DNA of 64,000 nt, from NCBI RefSeq assembly GCF_902806685.2, contig NC_048552.1:8893662-8957661 (forward strand). The letters run 5' to 3'. A program made the position numbers and the translations under genes. Source of the DNA: Maniola hyperantus (lineage: Eukaryota; Arthropoda; Insecta; Lepidoptera; Nymphalidae). Of this stretch, positions 26,798 through 38,276 are shown piece by piece. The notes under the pieces were generated by a model. That model was not told the origin of the DNA. It did not search any database and saw only the letters and a list, made by a program, of their open reading frames with translations. Positions within the stretch are counted from its first letter, which is position 1. The number at the start of each line of letters is the position of its first letter.

Positions 26798-27771
26798 AAA
26801 ATGGGATCATTAGTTCTGCTGCGTGATTGCAGGAGAATGACAGCTACAATGGCACGATCGCAATCATCTCTGATTGGTTAACGCTCGCTCACTATTGGCA
26901 ACAATGCATTGTTGCAACAAGAATCGCACAAATTCAGCCAATCAGAACAATTGAGATTGTAATGATGTTTGATACAGGTTTTAGACAATCGCTCTACCGA
27001 AGATTATCTCCTACATCCAAACATACAAACTTTACTTACCTATTTTTAACTATAGTGTAGATTTGCTTATAAAATAAAATTAAGAAATATTTTTTTCTTA
27101 TTATAATGTAACAAAAGTTTCATGATAAGATTACAGGACACATTACATGTCAAGATAAGACGTAATATAAGTACTATTAATACATATTTACGGTGTTAGT
27201 TTTTGTAATTTTGATGTCTACTTCATAAAGAGAAAACAATTTTCTTTTGATTTGATAAGATCTGGCCTGGTTTTAGTATTTAACTGCGGTTATACTCTAT
27301 CCACGGCAAAAGATTAGTGCTCTCGTAATCGCATACAAATGACAGAGCCAGAAAAATCTCAGTGGGCGTTAACCATTTTGAGGCACCAACCTATCACAAA
27401 CGAATCTGTTTTTCAATTAGATTTCGAATGTTTTTTGAAAACATTTTTGAATTGAATATCGAATGTTTTTTTAAAACATGTTTATGATTGGTTGTGGCGC
27501 AAAATGTTTACCGCCGACTGAGATTTTTGGTTCTGTCACTTGCATGGGATTACGTAACAGAAAAAGCGCTATACCTACTAACTTCTTTCCGTGCATCGAG
27601 TATAGTTACCTAGGTGGCAACTACTTCACGCTGAACCATACTGCGTAATGTATTGTCATTACTTTAATTATACTAAGTCAGTATCTTAGGCCATAAGCAG
27701 CCGGAGGGCGGTTTGGGCGTTGAACCCCCCCTAGAAACTAACTAAGATGCTGAGTAGAGTAGTTTTTATTC

Positions 27772-28019
27772 AGTACAAGTAAGCCCTTGAGTGCAATCCC
27801 ACCTGGTAGTAAATGATGATGCAGTCTAAGATGGAAGCGGGCTAACCTGGAAGGGGTATGGCAGGTGGCACGGCTATGCTGGTAGGGTGGTAACTAGCCA
27901 CGGCCGAAGCCTCCCACCAGAAACTTAGAAATTATAAAATTACAAACTCCTGCCGGGAATCGAACCTGGGACCTCCCACTAATAAGAACAGCGCTTACCA
28001 CTGTGCCAGGGAGGTCCCG
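27772..28019 (-). mobile_element. tRNA-headed SINE, GATGGAAGCGGGCTAACC family, full length
   Basis: The minus strand starts GGGACCTCCCTGGCACAGTG (A box), then GGTCCCAGGTTCGATTCCCG (B box), a body with GGCTTCGGCCGTGGCTAGTT, and ends near CTTACTTGTACTG. It lies 142 bases from the gypsy LTR. Confidence 0.8.
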
Positions 28020-28161
28020 GTGTAAATAAGGTAGTGTCATCTTTTCATAATCCCCTCTGTGACTCTTCTATTCAAACGTGAAATTGACGAAGTCATTGTG
28101 CTGATCTGGCACGCAAGTCATAAAGCAAAACATTAACCAAGTTGTTATTTAATTCGTATTA

Positions 28162-28424
28162 TGAGCTAATAAAATGCTTGGCTCACATAAAATAAAAGTA
28201 TATTGCAAATAACAATCATTTGAATTACATAGGCACGAGGTAAATAATGTTAACGCGGCAGGGCTCGTAACGAGCTCGCTGTCTTGCGTGCGTGCACGTT
28301 GTCGAACATGGGAGTACTGAGGGGCAAACGCAGGGCCGGGACGCGCCTGCGGCGGTCACGGGGAAATGCTTGGCGGCACCCCCGCGCACCGCTGTCGTGT
28401 ACAATGCCTACACGTTGCCTTACA
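28162..28424 (-). repeat. 3' LTR of the gypsy element
   Basis: Direct repeat of 33118-33380. In element orientation it begins TGTAAGGCAACG and ends TTAGCTCA. An AATAAAA-like signal is not obvious on the minus strand, so the U3/R/U5 borders cannot be set. Confidence 0.95.
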
Positions 28425-28437
28425 TCTCCCCCCTATA
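28425..28437 (-). other. Polypurine tract of the gypsy element
   Basis: TATAGGGGGGAGA directly precedes the 3' LTR on the minus strand, the usual plus-strand priming site. It overlaps the TAG stop codon of gag-pol. Confidence 0.88.
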
Positions 28438-31400
28438 GTCCTGGTGGTAGCGTGGTACCAATAGGACTAGCACCTAACTTACGGGGTCGGCCCCGTTTAC
28501 GCTTTTCCTGAAGCGGCGCTTGGATGTGACCAACGAAGGGAGTAAGATCAGACGAGTGGTACTTACCAATAACCTCCTGATCGCTGATTTTCTCCAGCTG
28601 GAAAGTAGCAGGACCGCACACCTGGCGCACGCGGTACGGGCCGTCGCGACGCGGCAGTAGTTTCGGCGTTTGCCCTCTGGCAGCGTCGTTGGAGCCGTGG
28701 GTCTTCAGCAGGACCAAATCACCCTCCTTATACAAAGGCGCCGGCCGTCGCCCATCATCTGCGTACTTCTTTGATTCCGCTTGCGCGCGTTCATGCACAT
28801 CTCTGGCTTGGGCTAGTACATTAGCCATCTTTTTCAGGTAAGGCGTAAAGCTAGGGACGAAATTGTCTTCTTCTAAAATGGCGCGGACGTCGGTGGTGGC
28901 ATCGCTAGGAGCTCGGAGTTCCCGCCCGAAGGTGAGATAAGCAGGTGAGAATCCGGTACTGGCAGTCACAGCTGAGTTCATCGCAAAGCGGATAGCGGCG
29001 AGGTGAGTATCCCACGAGGTGTGATCTCGGCCGACTAATATAGCGAGCTGTGGCTTGAGGTCTCGATTCTTCCTCTCAATTGGGTTACTTTGCGGGTGAT
29101 AGAGTGGGGTGAGTGCCTGGGTGACTCCCATGGCGTGGCACGCCTGCTGCATCACGTCACTGATGAATTGGACTCCGTTATCGGAAATCACCCGGCGGCT
29201 CGTCCCGTACCTAAAGTAAATTTCGTTGATGAGAATTTTAGCACACTCTGCGCTCGTAGCAGCTTTAAGTGCGAACAGCTCGACCCACCGACTACATACA
29301 TCTTCTACTATAAAGATCCAGCGATTCCCTTCTTGGGTCTCAGGGAGAGGACCAAACAAGTCGATAGATATGACTTCGAACCTTCTCGCCGTAGCTGGCG
29401 TCTGTACTAGGCCAGCTGGTTTCCGGGTATCCACTTTATATCTCTGACAGGGAACGCATCGCTTGATGTAGTCAGCTACTTGGGCTCTCATGCCTGGCCA
29501 GTAGTATCTGGCTCTCAGACGTTCCAAGGTGCGCTCGACACCAAAGTGACCAGCGGTCGGTGCGTCGTGCAGGTCGGCGAGGGCGCGCGCGCGCTCGTGC
29601 TGCGGCACCACGAGGCAGGGCTGCTCGACGTCCTCGTCGTCGGCTGAGCACCTGTACAGAATGCCGTCTGACATGACGTAGCCTTTATCGGACCACATTC
29701 GCGCTTTAAAGGGATCGTTCGATTCCATGTCGTCTATAACTTTCTTGACTTCAAGATCTTTCATCTGGTTCTCTCTGATATCTGCCGGGTTTCGCGTGGG
29801 CATATCCACGATAGTATAACAGAAATCGCACGCATCATCGTTAGCGCACGATGGACGCGATAGTGCATCGGCGATAACGTTCTTTTTACCTGGTGTATAA
29901 TTTATCTCAAGATTATACTCTTGTAGCGACAGCGCCCAGCGTGCTAGACGACCACTCGGCGATTTCAAGCTCATGAGCCATTTCAGCGGTTGGTGGTCGG
30001 TCATCACACGTACTGTCGATCCTTCTATATATCCTCTAAATTTCTGCACCGCCCATACAACCGCGAGCGCTTCTCTCTCCGTCGTCGTGTAGTTTTTCTC
30101 GGCGCTATTGAGTAGGCGGCTGGCGTATTCGATTGGACGTTCGTCAGGCCCCTCCCCTTGCATCAAAGCAGCCCCGAGGGCGTAGCCACTACTATCAGTG
30201 TACAGCGAGTAGGGTTTTGTGCCATCAGCTTGTCGTAATATAGGTGCAGATGTAAGTTTTACCTTTAACTGTTCGAATGCATCTTGCTGGGGTTGCTCCC
30301 ATCGCCAGGTGCTGGCCTTCTTCAGCAGATCCGTCAGCGGTTTGGCTGTAGCAGCAAAGTTAGGGATGAAACGCCGGAACCAACTTGCGGCTTGAATGAA
30401 GCTCTTGAGATGCTTAAGATTTAGTGGTGGGGTCATGGCTGCGATGGCGGTCACTTTCTGGCAGTCCGTGGACAAGCCGCCTGGCACTATCACATGCCCC
30501 AAAAATCTTATGGAGTCTCTAGCGAAACAGCTTTTCCCTCGATGGACGCGCAGCTTGAACATCCGCAGGCGTTGAAAAACAGCCTCCAGGTCTTCCAGGT
30601 GCTTCTCGTATGAGTCTGAAAGTAAGCACAAATCATCAAGGTAAGCCCATATATTGATATCCTGTAGGTTGGATTTAAAACGGTCCATCAACCTTTGAAA
30701 GGTAGCGCCCGAGTTCCTCAGACCCATCGGCATTCGTTTGAACCTATAAGTCCCTAACGGCGTGACAAACGCAGTCTTATCCCGATCTTCAGGCTGCACT
30801 AAAGCCTGAAAGTATCCCGAGCGAAGGTCAAGAGTTGACATGTAGTTGCTCGCCTTTGCCTCGTGAAGGATATCTTCCATCCGAGGAAGTGGATACCGGT
30901 CGGGTTCGGTGACTGAATTAAGCTTCCTATAGTCTACGCATAAGCGCACTCCTCCATCTTTCTTTCCTACTAAAACAACGTTTGCAGCCCATGGTGATTC
31001 GCATTCTTCTATTATGTCCTGCTCGAGTAACTTTTGCAGCTCCTTTTCTAATATCTCCTTCTTACCTGCAGACATTCTATAGGGTGGTGACGCAATAGGT
31101 TGTTGACCCTTCTTCACCTTAATGCAGTGCATAGCGTACTCGGTAGGCGGGCCATCAGCTGCGAACACGTCGGCATACTTGGACAGCAGCTGATCCAGCT
31201 GGGACCTCTGGTCACTAGTAAGCTTAGTACCCTCTTCATCTCTAAGGTAGACAGACTGATCATTATTTAAAGCGAGAAGTTCATCATTTTGCGATGGTGA
31301 GTGGTCATCGTTTTTAGATGGTAAGTGGTATGTAACAAAATCATACTTGGTACTCGGAGAGTCACTAAAGTACCAGACTTGTTGAGGCGCATCAACTATC

Positions 31401-32785
31401 ATGCCTGCCTGAGTAATAAAGTCAAGGCCGAGTAAAGTTCTAGCATCGGCAGCATCAGGTAGTACCATAAAGGTAATGGGCAAATCGCGGCCTCCCAATT
31501 CGAGTTCTGTGTCACCGGTGAAAATTCTACTCACCCGGCGAGTCCCATCAGCGAGTCTCACTGATCGTTGCGACTCGTAGAACTGCACCCCTGCATCCAG
31601 CAGGATGTGATGCAGTCCCGGGCTGGCGATGCAGTGCGTCGCTCCGGTATCCAGCATGGCGACGCCTGCTCGGCCCGCGGCGCTCACCCGCACCACGGGG
31701 CGAGCCGGTGCAGAAGTAGGTTCGTTGACTTCTGAAAAGCTGTGAAAATCCACTTGTTTATCGCCTGCTTTATTATTGTTACTGGCAGCCCTGCAGGTAG
31801 TGCACCGAGATCTCACTACCCCTAGCTGGCCACATCCATAACACCGCAACGCACTACTATTGTCGCTCTTAGAGCTTGATTCAGATTTTTCTTTCTCTTT
31901 GTCTTTTAACCTACGGCATTCTGACACTACATGCCCAAAAATATGACAAAAGCTGCACTTGGGGCGACTTTGCCGTGGTTTAATAGTTACCTTGTCAGCG
32001 TGACTAGTACTAGGCAAACTTTCCATATTATTATTATGAGAAGAGTTCTTTGAAACAGGTTTACTACTTACGTTTACTAATTCTTCTATGTTTTCTTCGA
32101 CTTCCCTAGCCCTACGTAACAACCCCTCAGTACTTACGCATTCCTCACGCTTCAACCGTTTACGCACGCGTTTATGTAAAAGTCCATAACACATGTCTAC
32201 TTGGATGTGGTCCTCGAGGTTGTACGGAAGTTTCGAAAGCATCGCACGAGTGCGCGCGACGAACACGTCGGCACGCTCGCTGTCCTGTTGCTCGGCGGCG
32301 AAAACGTCACGGAAGATCTTGTATGGAGCTCGTGGTGCGCCGAACATGCCTCGTAGACACTCTATCGCGGCGGCCCACGTGGTCGTTGTTGCCTTCACGC
32401 CTTGCCACCAGACAGCTGCCTCACCAGTGAGAAGCATGGGTAGGCCTCGCAGAGCGTGTTCATCGGAGACGTTAGTGCAGTCCTTATACACCTCGACTGC
32501 ATCGATGAAAGCTTCTAGCACGTCGGGATCGCGCGGCAAACTCCCCGCGAAGCGAGCCGAACACTTCGCGAACGTCCCGCATGGCGGCGGCGCGGGCGGC
32601 GTGCTGATATTTCCACCCGAGATCCCTCGGATGAGTGCGGCGAGCTGGCTCTCCGTTATCATCAGTGCAGAAGGCGACTCCCGGGTCGCGCTTCCGATGA
32701 GATCTTCTACTTCTTGCTCCCGGTCATCCGGGCTGGCCATCCCTTCGTTTTTCGACTCCGTCCGGGTCTTGCTGCGCGTCGTCAT
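28433..32785 (-). CDS. Gag-Pol polyprotein of Ty3/gypsy retrotransposon, intact single frame
   Basis: 1450 residues with no stop or frameshift. Gag is about 1-350, with a CX2CX4HX4C zinc knuckle at 277-290 and a second Cys-rich motif at 315-331 that lacks the His. The aspartic protease has DTGA at 379-382. Reverse transcriptase has YLDD near 715-718. RNase H has YTDSSGYALG near 862 and TDHQPLKWL near 929. Integrase has the HHCC zinc site (H1073, H1080, C1110, C1113) and the catalytic triad D1142, D1202, E1237. Gag and Pol in one frame without a shift is less common in gypsy elements but known. Start ATG at 32785. The C-terminal tail is basic (KRKRGRPRK), which may contact chromatin or DNA. 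Confidence 0.97.
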   Translation of the reverse strand: MTTRSKTRTESKNEGMASPDDREQEVEDLIGSATRESPSALMITESQLAALIRGISGGNISTPPAPPPCGTFAKCSARFAGSLPRDPDVLEAFIDAVEVYKDCTNVSDEHALRGLPMLLTGEAAVWWQGVKATTTTWAAAIECLRGMFGAPRAPYKIFRDVFAAEQQDSERADVFVARTRAMLSKLPYNLEDHIQVDMCYGLLHKRVRKRLKREECVSTEGLLRRAREVEENIEELVNVSSKPVSKNSSHNNNMESLPSTSHADKVTIKPRQSRPKCSFCHIFGHVVSECRRLKDKEKEKSESSSKSDNSSALRCYGCGQLGVVRSRCTTCRAASNNNKAGDKQVDFHSFSEVNEPTSAPARPVVRVSAAGRAGVAMLDTGATHCIASPGLHHILLDAGVQFYESQRSVRLADGTRRVSRIFTGDTELELGGRDLPITFMVLPDAADARTLLGLDFITQAGMIVDAPQQVWYFSDSPSTKYDFVTYHLPSKNDDHSPSQNDELLALNNDQSVYLRDEEGTKLTSDQRSQLDQLLSKYADVFAADGPPTEYAMHCIKVKKGQQPIASPPYRMSAGKKEILEKELQKLLEQDIIEECESPWAANVVLVGKKDGGVRLCVDYRKLNSVTEPDRYPLPRMEDILHEAKASNYMSTLDLRSGYFQALVQPEDRDKTAFVTPLGTYRFKRMPMGLRNSGATFQRLMDRFKSNLQDINIWAYLDDLCLLSDSYEKHLEDLEAVFQRLRMFKLRVHRGKSCFARDSIRFLGHVIVPGGLSTDCQKVTAIAAMTPPLNLKHLKSFIQAASWFRRFIPNFAATAKPLTDLLKKASTWRWEQPQQDAFEQLKVKLTSAPILRQADGTKPYSLYTDSSGYALGAALMQGEGPDERPIEYASRLLNSAEKNYTTTEREALAVVWAVQKFRGYIEGSTVRVMTDHQPLKWLMSLKSPSGRLARWALSLQEYNLEINYTPGKKNVIADALSRPSCANDDACDFCYTIVDMPTRNPADIRENQMKDLEVKKVIDDMESNDPFKARMWSDKGYVMSDGILYRCSADDEDVEQPCLVVPQHERARALADLHDAPTAGHFGVERTLERLRARYYWPGMRAQVADYIKRCVPCQRYKVDTRKPAGLVQTPATARRFEVISIDLFGPLPETQEGNRWIFIVEDVCSRWVELFALKAATSAECAKILINEIYFRYGTSRRVISDNGVQFISDVMQQACHAMGVTQALTPLYHPQSNPIERKNRDLKPQLAILVGRDHTSWDTHLAAIRFAMNSAVTASTGFSPAYLTFGRELRAPSDATTDVRAILEEDNFVPSFTPYLKKMANVLAQARDVHERAQAESKKYADDGRRPAPLYKEGDLVLLKTHGSNDAARGQTPKLLPRRDGPYRVRQVCGPATFQLEKISDQEVIGKYHSSDLTPFVGHIQAPLQEKRKRGRPRKLGASPIGTTLPPGL

Positions 32786-33096
32786 CGCGTCGTAGTAGGG
32801 TTAGGTAGCGATGTGTCGCTTCACAATCACCCAAAATGGCCGTTGGCTTCCCAGAAGCGCGACGGACCTCTCGTACGCGATGTAATTAACTCGACGCGAT
32901 AGGTATCCCCGTTCGTTACGTAAAACGTCTATTGAGTTGACCTCACTTTAGCACGGCAGTGTTCATGGATCGTAACAAAACGTCCGTTGACGTTGGCCAC
33001 AAGTAGCGCGACGGAAAAAATCGAACGAACGCGATTCCACGAAACCACACAAAGGTAGGTATGTATGTACTCCCGATTGAATGTTCTTTCCTCGTG

Positions 33097-33114
33097 CTCC
33101 ACGTTTAGGCGCCA
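33097..33114 (-). other. Primer-binding site of the gypsy element
   Basis: Three bases inside the 5' LTR the minus strand reads TGGCGCCTAAACGTGGAG. TGGCGCC is the start of primer sites complementary to the 3' end of tRNA-Lys, as used by several gypsy-group elements. The tRNA assignment is inferred. Confidence 0.75.
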
Positions 33115-33117
33115 CTA

Positions 33118-33380
33118 TGAGCTAATAAAATGCTTGGCTCACATAAAATAAAAGTATATTGCAAATAACAATCATTTGAATTACATAGGCACGAGGTAAA
33201 TAATGTTAACGCGGCAGGGCTCGTAACGAGCTCGCTGTCTTGCGTGCGTGCACGTTGTCGAACATGGGAGTACTGAGGGGCAAACGCAGGGCCGGGACGC
33301 GCCTGCGGCGGTCACGGGGAAATGCTTGGCGGCACCCCCGCGCACCGCTGTCGTGTACAATGCCTACACGTTGCCTTACA
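33118..33380 (-). repeat. 5' LTR of the gypsy element
   Basis: No difference from the other LTR was seen when the two were read side by side. It should carry the element's promoter, but no TATA box stands out. Confidence 0.95.
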
Positions 33381-33444
33381 GTATTAACATATTAAACCGC
33401 TGGATCTAGAAACCTGAGATTGGCATGTTGGTTTTTCATTATCT

Positions 33445-33657
33445 GGTGCTTATGCCCGCGACTTCGTCCACGTGGACTACACAATTTTCAAACCCCTATT
33501 TTACCCCCTTAGGGGTTGAATTTTCAAAATCCTTTCTTTGCGGATGTCTACGTCATAATAGCTATCTGTCGAATGTCGAATTTCAGCCCCACCCGTCCAG
33601 TAGTTTGATCTGTGCGTTGATAGTTCAATCAGTCAGTCAGCTTTTCCTTTTATATAG
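33445..33657 (-). repeat. Helitron-like element, GATCTATCAACGCACAGC family
   Basis: GCTTATGCCCGCGACTTCGT at the left, GTCAGCTTTTCCTTTTATAT at the right; the outer CTAG is changed to CTGG. Confidence 0.6.
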
Positions 33658-33659
33658 AA

Positions 33660-34180
33660 AATAGAAAAAGATATATAGATTAGAAAGGATTTTCAGAAAT
33701 TCTATTCAAGCGAAGTAGGTCTGTTAAACACATCGATTAAAAATCGCTTTAGCAAAAAAAACGGGCTAAATTGAGAACCACCTCCTTTTTGTAAGTCGGT
33801 TAAAAATTAAAGTGAATAGTTAACAGCAGAGATATAACGCAGTTAGATGTTAAAGTGCATTCGGAGCATCCTGCTCACGCGGGAGTCTAGCTATTTATAG
33901 AACGCACTCTCGAGCCCTTCAATAGTGGTTTTTGCTTGCGCTGCTGGCCGTTCAAAGACCACCTGGATGAACGATTACTATGTGTTATTTATACCCCATA
34001 CTTAATCCTATTTATAGCCCCGATAACTAAATAATAGTGCCTACATTTACAAACTGCTTACGGATTAGGTAGGTATGTAATTAAGATGTCGGCATAATAT
34101 TATATTCTTAGGATTCCGTATCTCCAGAAAAAAAGTACCTTTATAGGGTCATCTCGTTTCCTGTATGTTGTCGTCAAGGG
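33660..34180. other. Stretch without recognised feature
   Basis: AT-rich sequence between a Helitron-like element and a LINE. Contains short words (AAAACGGGCTAAATTGAGAA, CTCCTTTTTGTAAGTCGGTT) that may be decayed repeat. Confidence 0.3.
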
Positions 34181-34184
34181 AATT

Positions 34185-35630
34185 ATTATTATCGATATTA
34201 TTGCGCCATATCTAGCCATAATTTTTAATGAATCTGTGGATTCAGGATCCTTTCCAGACCTCATGAAATGTAGTAAATTGATACCTCTTTTTAAATCTGG
34301 TTGCAGAAGTGATCCAAATAATTACAGGCCAATTTCAATTTTGCCAACACTGAGCAAGATATTTGAGAAAATCATGCTCAACCAACTGCTTCGGCATTTT
34401 AATCTAAATAAGCTACTCCATTCTGAGCAGTATGGTTTCACTAAAGGTCGATCAACAACCGATGCGGCCGCAATGCTGTTAAAGCATATATTCAGTGCAT
34501 GGGAAGGCTCACAGAATGCCATTGGTATTTTTTGTGACTTATTCAAGGCATTTGATTGCGTTGAGCACGAGACTCTCCTGGTTAAATTGAGCCACTACGG
34601 AATCAAAGACACTGCGCTTGGTCTCATTGCGTGTTATCTTGGTAATCGTATTCAAACAGTGTGTGTTAACGATGTAAAGTCATCCGGATCAGCCTCACTA
34701 ATGGGTGTTCCTCAAGGCTCTATTCTAGGTCCTTTCATGTTCTTGGTATACATAAACGATTTACCATATTTTGTCCAAAATACTTGCGATATTGTACTAT
34801 TTGCTGATGATACGTCTTTGATTTTTAAAGTTGATAGAAATAAAGACAATTTTGACGATGTGAGTAGTGCCATATCTCAGGTAACTCACTGGTTTACCGT
34901 AAATAATTTACTTTTAAATGCAAAAAAAACTAAGTGTGTTGAATTCGCACTGCCCAATACCATGAACACAAGTAACATTAATTTAATGATAAATAACGAT
35001 ACATTGAAAATAGAAGAGACTACAACATTTTTGGGGATAACCTTAGATGCAAAGCTTCAATGGGGCACCCATATATCAACTCTTGCTAGCAAATTAAGCT
35101 CTGCCGCTTACGCTGTTAGAAAGATTCGGCAGTTAACTGACGTGGAAACCGCAAAGATAGTATATTTTGCTTACTTCCATAGTATTATGTCTTATGGAAT
35201 CTTAATATGGGGTAAAGCGGCAGATATTGGGAGAATTTTTGTATTACAAAAAAGGGCAATACGCGCAATTTATAACTTAAGACCACGCGATTCCCTTCGA
35301 GAGAAATTTAAGGAAATAGATATCCTTACTGTAGCCTCTCAATTTATTTATAATAACATAATTTTTATAAGACAAAATATTCTTAGTTACAAGAAAATTG
35401 GTGATATACACAATAGGCTAACTAGAAACAGAGACAAACTTGCAGCTCCTGCTTTCCGCCTCAGGAAAGTCCAAAAGTCATTTGTGGGTATGGGTATTAC
35501 CTTTTATAATAAAATAAACTATTTTGGACTTACCTTTGCACAAGTTTAAAAAATCTATTAAAAATATGCTCCTGAAAAAAGCATATTACACAATTGAAGA
35601 TTATCTAAATGATAAAAGAGCGTGGATTTG
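34185..35630 (+). pseudogene. 5'-truncated Jockey/CR1-like LINE reverse transcriptase, one frameshift near the end
   Basis: The open frame begins inside the fingers (IAPYLAIIFNESV) and covers the whole catalytic core. It contains NNYRPISILPTLSKIFEKIM, motif A as FCDLFKAFD, GVPQGSILGP, and the active site FADD about 190 residues into the main frame, followed by a thumb with SYGILIWGKA. At about 35520 the frame breaks; another frame continues LPLHKFKKSIKNMLLKKAYY to a TGA at about 35630. Endonuclease and ORF1 are absent. The 3' end is the TTTTCA repeat at 35835-35860. The long intact core points to a fairly young but dead copy. Confidence 0.88.
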
Positions 35631-35834
35631 ACCTGCAGCTCGTTCCAGCAACGCACAAGACTGCAAATACTATTTTATACATGGCATAATCTTGTACCTA
35701 TATCGAATATTTGAAAAGAGCAACCGCCGAGTTTCTTGCTGGTTCTTCTCGGCAGGAAAGGCATTCCGAACCAGTAGTAGATGCCTCCGACTATTCGTAA
35801 GCACTTGTAAAAGTTTATACGAATAAAAAAAGAT

Positions 35835-35860
35835 TTTCATTTTCATTTTCATTTTCAATT
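35835..35860 (+). repeat. (TTTTCA)n 3' tail of the LINE
   Basis: Several tandem ATTTTC units directly after AATAAAAAAAG, the microsatellite-like tail of this LINE copy. Confidence 0.75.
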
Positions 35861-35862
35861 AA

Positions 35863-36056
35863 AATTTATAGGGTACTTCCACTACATCCCTTTGATCAAG
35901 AATCATTTGGCAGATAGCAATGGTTTATAGCACGAGCAAAGGGAAAAACTCGAGAACCGTGAATTTGTGGTTAAACCACCAAAAACAAAGTTATTTCTTG
36001 TGCGGTGGTGTGGAACATTTCGTGTGCGAGTCCGATTCGCACTTGACCGGTTATTT
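35863..36056 (-). repeat. Partial GGCCAAGTGCGAGTC repeat
   Basis: TAGGGTACTTCCACTACATC to GATTCGCACTTGACCGG, the reverse-oriented start of the family with the middle removed. Confidence 0.6.
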
Positions 36057-36940
36057 TTATAAGCTGTCACTTTATCAATTTACAATTTTTCTTAGTGATT
36101 GTGAAGTTAGACTGAGATGAATTCTAGCATCGAATGAGCATCGAATATGGAAGTTTTTGTACACACCGATACGTCACTCCAGTCTCAAGAAGCCCAATTG
36201 ACACTCATTCGTATCAAATGAATGTGTGACCTATGGTCAGATTGATCGTTTAATACGTGGTTGTTAGAATGATATAAATTTTATCTAAGAGAATTGATAT
36301 TTACAGAGCAAGTCTTGTCACTAGATGCCGTGAATTTAAGTAAGCTAATGTAGCAGATTGATCGTCTACTTATGGACTGCCTGAACCACAGAATTCTAAC
36401 TAGTACTACGTATTGAAGCGACACTCACCCTGTCAAGTTATCGTCGACCGCAATGTAATGGCACGGCTACTGGCACTGCCGCGCTGGCGTCACTCGGTTC
36501 TCACCTTGTCAGGAGAGCGAGATGTTGCTTACATATAGTCCTACCGTTACCCACATACACAAATCGTGTACGGACAGATCGGTGTAACGGTAGTAACTAG
36601 TAGGTAGTAACAGGTAATTAAATCAGTTCGCTAATCGCCTGTGTGTCGGGGGTTTGCTAGAACGCTGTCAATAAGCAATTGGGAAGTACAGATGCATAAA
36701 GCTGCAGTCTTTTCCATTTCAAAACGTCCATCTACACGAAAGCCTCTACACGAAAATTTACAGGCAATAAAATAGCGACGTTTCCACTCCAATTTTATGT
36801 TTCATACTTTATTCAAGTGAGCTTCATATTTGGCATGATCCACAGCTGTTATGTCATGGAAACTTTTTATCACGGCCACGGGCCAATGCAGTGGTTATTC
36901 CATATATGTACGTACCTATTAGCCTGAACTAAAATAAAAT

Positions 36941-37259
36941 CTGTGATAGTCTAGTTATCTAGTGGTTAAAACGTCCGCCTCCTAATCGGAGATCGGGGGG
37001 TTCGATGCCGGGTACGCACCTCTAACTTTTTGTTATATGCGTTTTTAGTAATTAGATATCACTTGCTTTAACGGTGAAGGAAAAAAATCGCGAGGAAACC
37101 TGCAGGCCTGAGAGTTCTCCATAATGTTCTCAAAGATGTGTGATGCCTGTCAATCCGCACTTGGCCAGCGTGGTAGACTATAGCCAAAACCCTTCTCATT
37201 CTGAGAGGAGACCCGTGCTCTGTAGAGAGCCGGCGATGGGTTGATCATGATGATGATGA
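36941..37259 (+). mobile_element. tRNA-headed SINE with (ATG)n tail
   Basis: CTGTGATAGTCTAGTTATCT (A box, changed), GGGGGGTTCGATGCCGGGTA (B box), full body, and tail GATCATGATGATGA. The stretch 36060-36940 before it holds nothing recognised. Confidence 0.82.
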
Positions 37260-37580
37260 AAATAAAATCTGGCAGAGTCTAGCAACGTATATATTTACGA
37301 TGCTGGCCTTACCACATTAATAGTGTCGGCTTCTGAGCCATAAATCTTTATACTAAGAGAGCCTTATTGCCCGAATGCTGTGTCTAACAAGAAAGTTAAT
37401 GGTCAAGTTAGATAAACGTCGTGTGTTACCGTTTACTGAACAATCTTTGTTTCAATTTTATCGGCTTGTTCAAAGAAATGAGTGTCTTTCTTTGTAACGC
37501 AATACGCCGAAGTTATAAAGGAAGCAATAGGTAATAGATATAATAATTTCATCAATGGGATAGTTGTTTTATTTAGTTTT

Positions 37581-37629
37581 TAGGGTTCCGTACCTCAAAA
37601 GGAAAAACGGAACCCTTATAGGATCACTT

Positions 37630-37683
<54 letters not shown>

Positions 37684-38041
37684 CTGTCAAGAAACCTACA
37701 GGGTACTTCCTGTTGACCTAGAATCATGAAATTTGGCAGGTAGGTGGGTCTTAGCTGGCTTTAGGGGAAAAATCTGAAAACCGTGAATTTGGGGTTAGAT
37801 CACACAAAAAATATTAAATTGTGGTCATGAACTATTAATTAGTATTTTCAATATTCGAAGTAAGATAACTATATCAAGTGGGGTATCATATGAAAGGGCT
37901 TTACTTGTGCATTCTAAAACAAATTTTTATTTATTTTTATGCATCATAGTTTTTGAGTTATCATGCAAAATGTCGAAAAAATACGACTGAATTACGGAAC
38001 CCTCGTTGCGCGAGCCTGAGTCGCACTTGGCCGGTTTTTTT
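37581..38041 (-). repeat. Near-complete GGTTCCGT ... GGCCAAGTGCGAGTC repeat with (TCTG)n expansion
   Basis: TAGGGTTCCGTACCTCAAAA at the left, GTCGCACTTGGCCGGTTTTT at the right; a TCTG run at about 37632-37690 expands the usual GTCTGTCTG element. Confidence 0.75.
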
Positions 38042-38276
38042 GTATAATCAACTCTAATTTATAACTTTTTCGCTATAGGTAACATAAAAGAGATTAAAAC
38101 ATTATACTATCATAAGTTATGATCCATAACAATCATAACACATAATTACTTGAGTAAGTAAACTATTCTGGTAGACTTAAATTGTGGTAAATCTCGTACT
38201 CTAAAGTACTCTAAAGTACTCAAGTAAGCTTGTACTAGTACACTAGTTGACGATTCAAAAGCAGTGTAAAAGCTTC

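Larger units (their letters stand above)
28162..33380 (-). mobile_element. Complete Ty3/gypsy LTR retrotransposon
   Basis: A 5.2-kb element on the minus strand. Two 263-bp LTRs read identically by eye, each TG...CA in element orientation, and enclose one long gag-pol frame. The flanking target duplication is GTATTA (28156-28161 and 33381-33386), or GTATT if the LTR includes one more base. A primer-binding site and polypurine tract are in the expected places, and no env-like frame follows pol. Identical LTRs and an unbroken frame indicate recent insertion and possible autonomy. It lies between the two host genes and does not interrupt either. Confidence 0.96.

Noticed and set aside
28284..28511. 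Plus-strand 75-codon frame across the gypsy LTR
   Set aside because: Falls in the LTR and antisense to the end of gag-pol; no independent support.
32193..32795. 200-codon plus-strand open frame
   Set aside because: Exactly antisense to gag of the gypsy element; a composition shadow.
37632..37690. Possible CRISPR-like or satellite array
   Set aside because: It is a simple TCTG microsatellite inside a dispersed repeat; no spacer structure exists.
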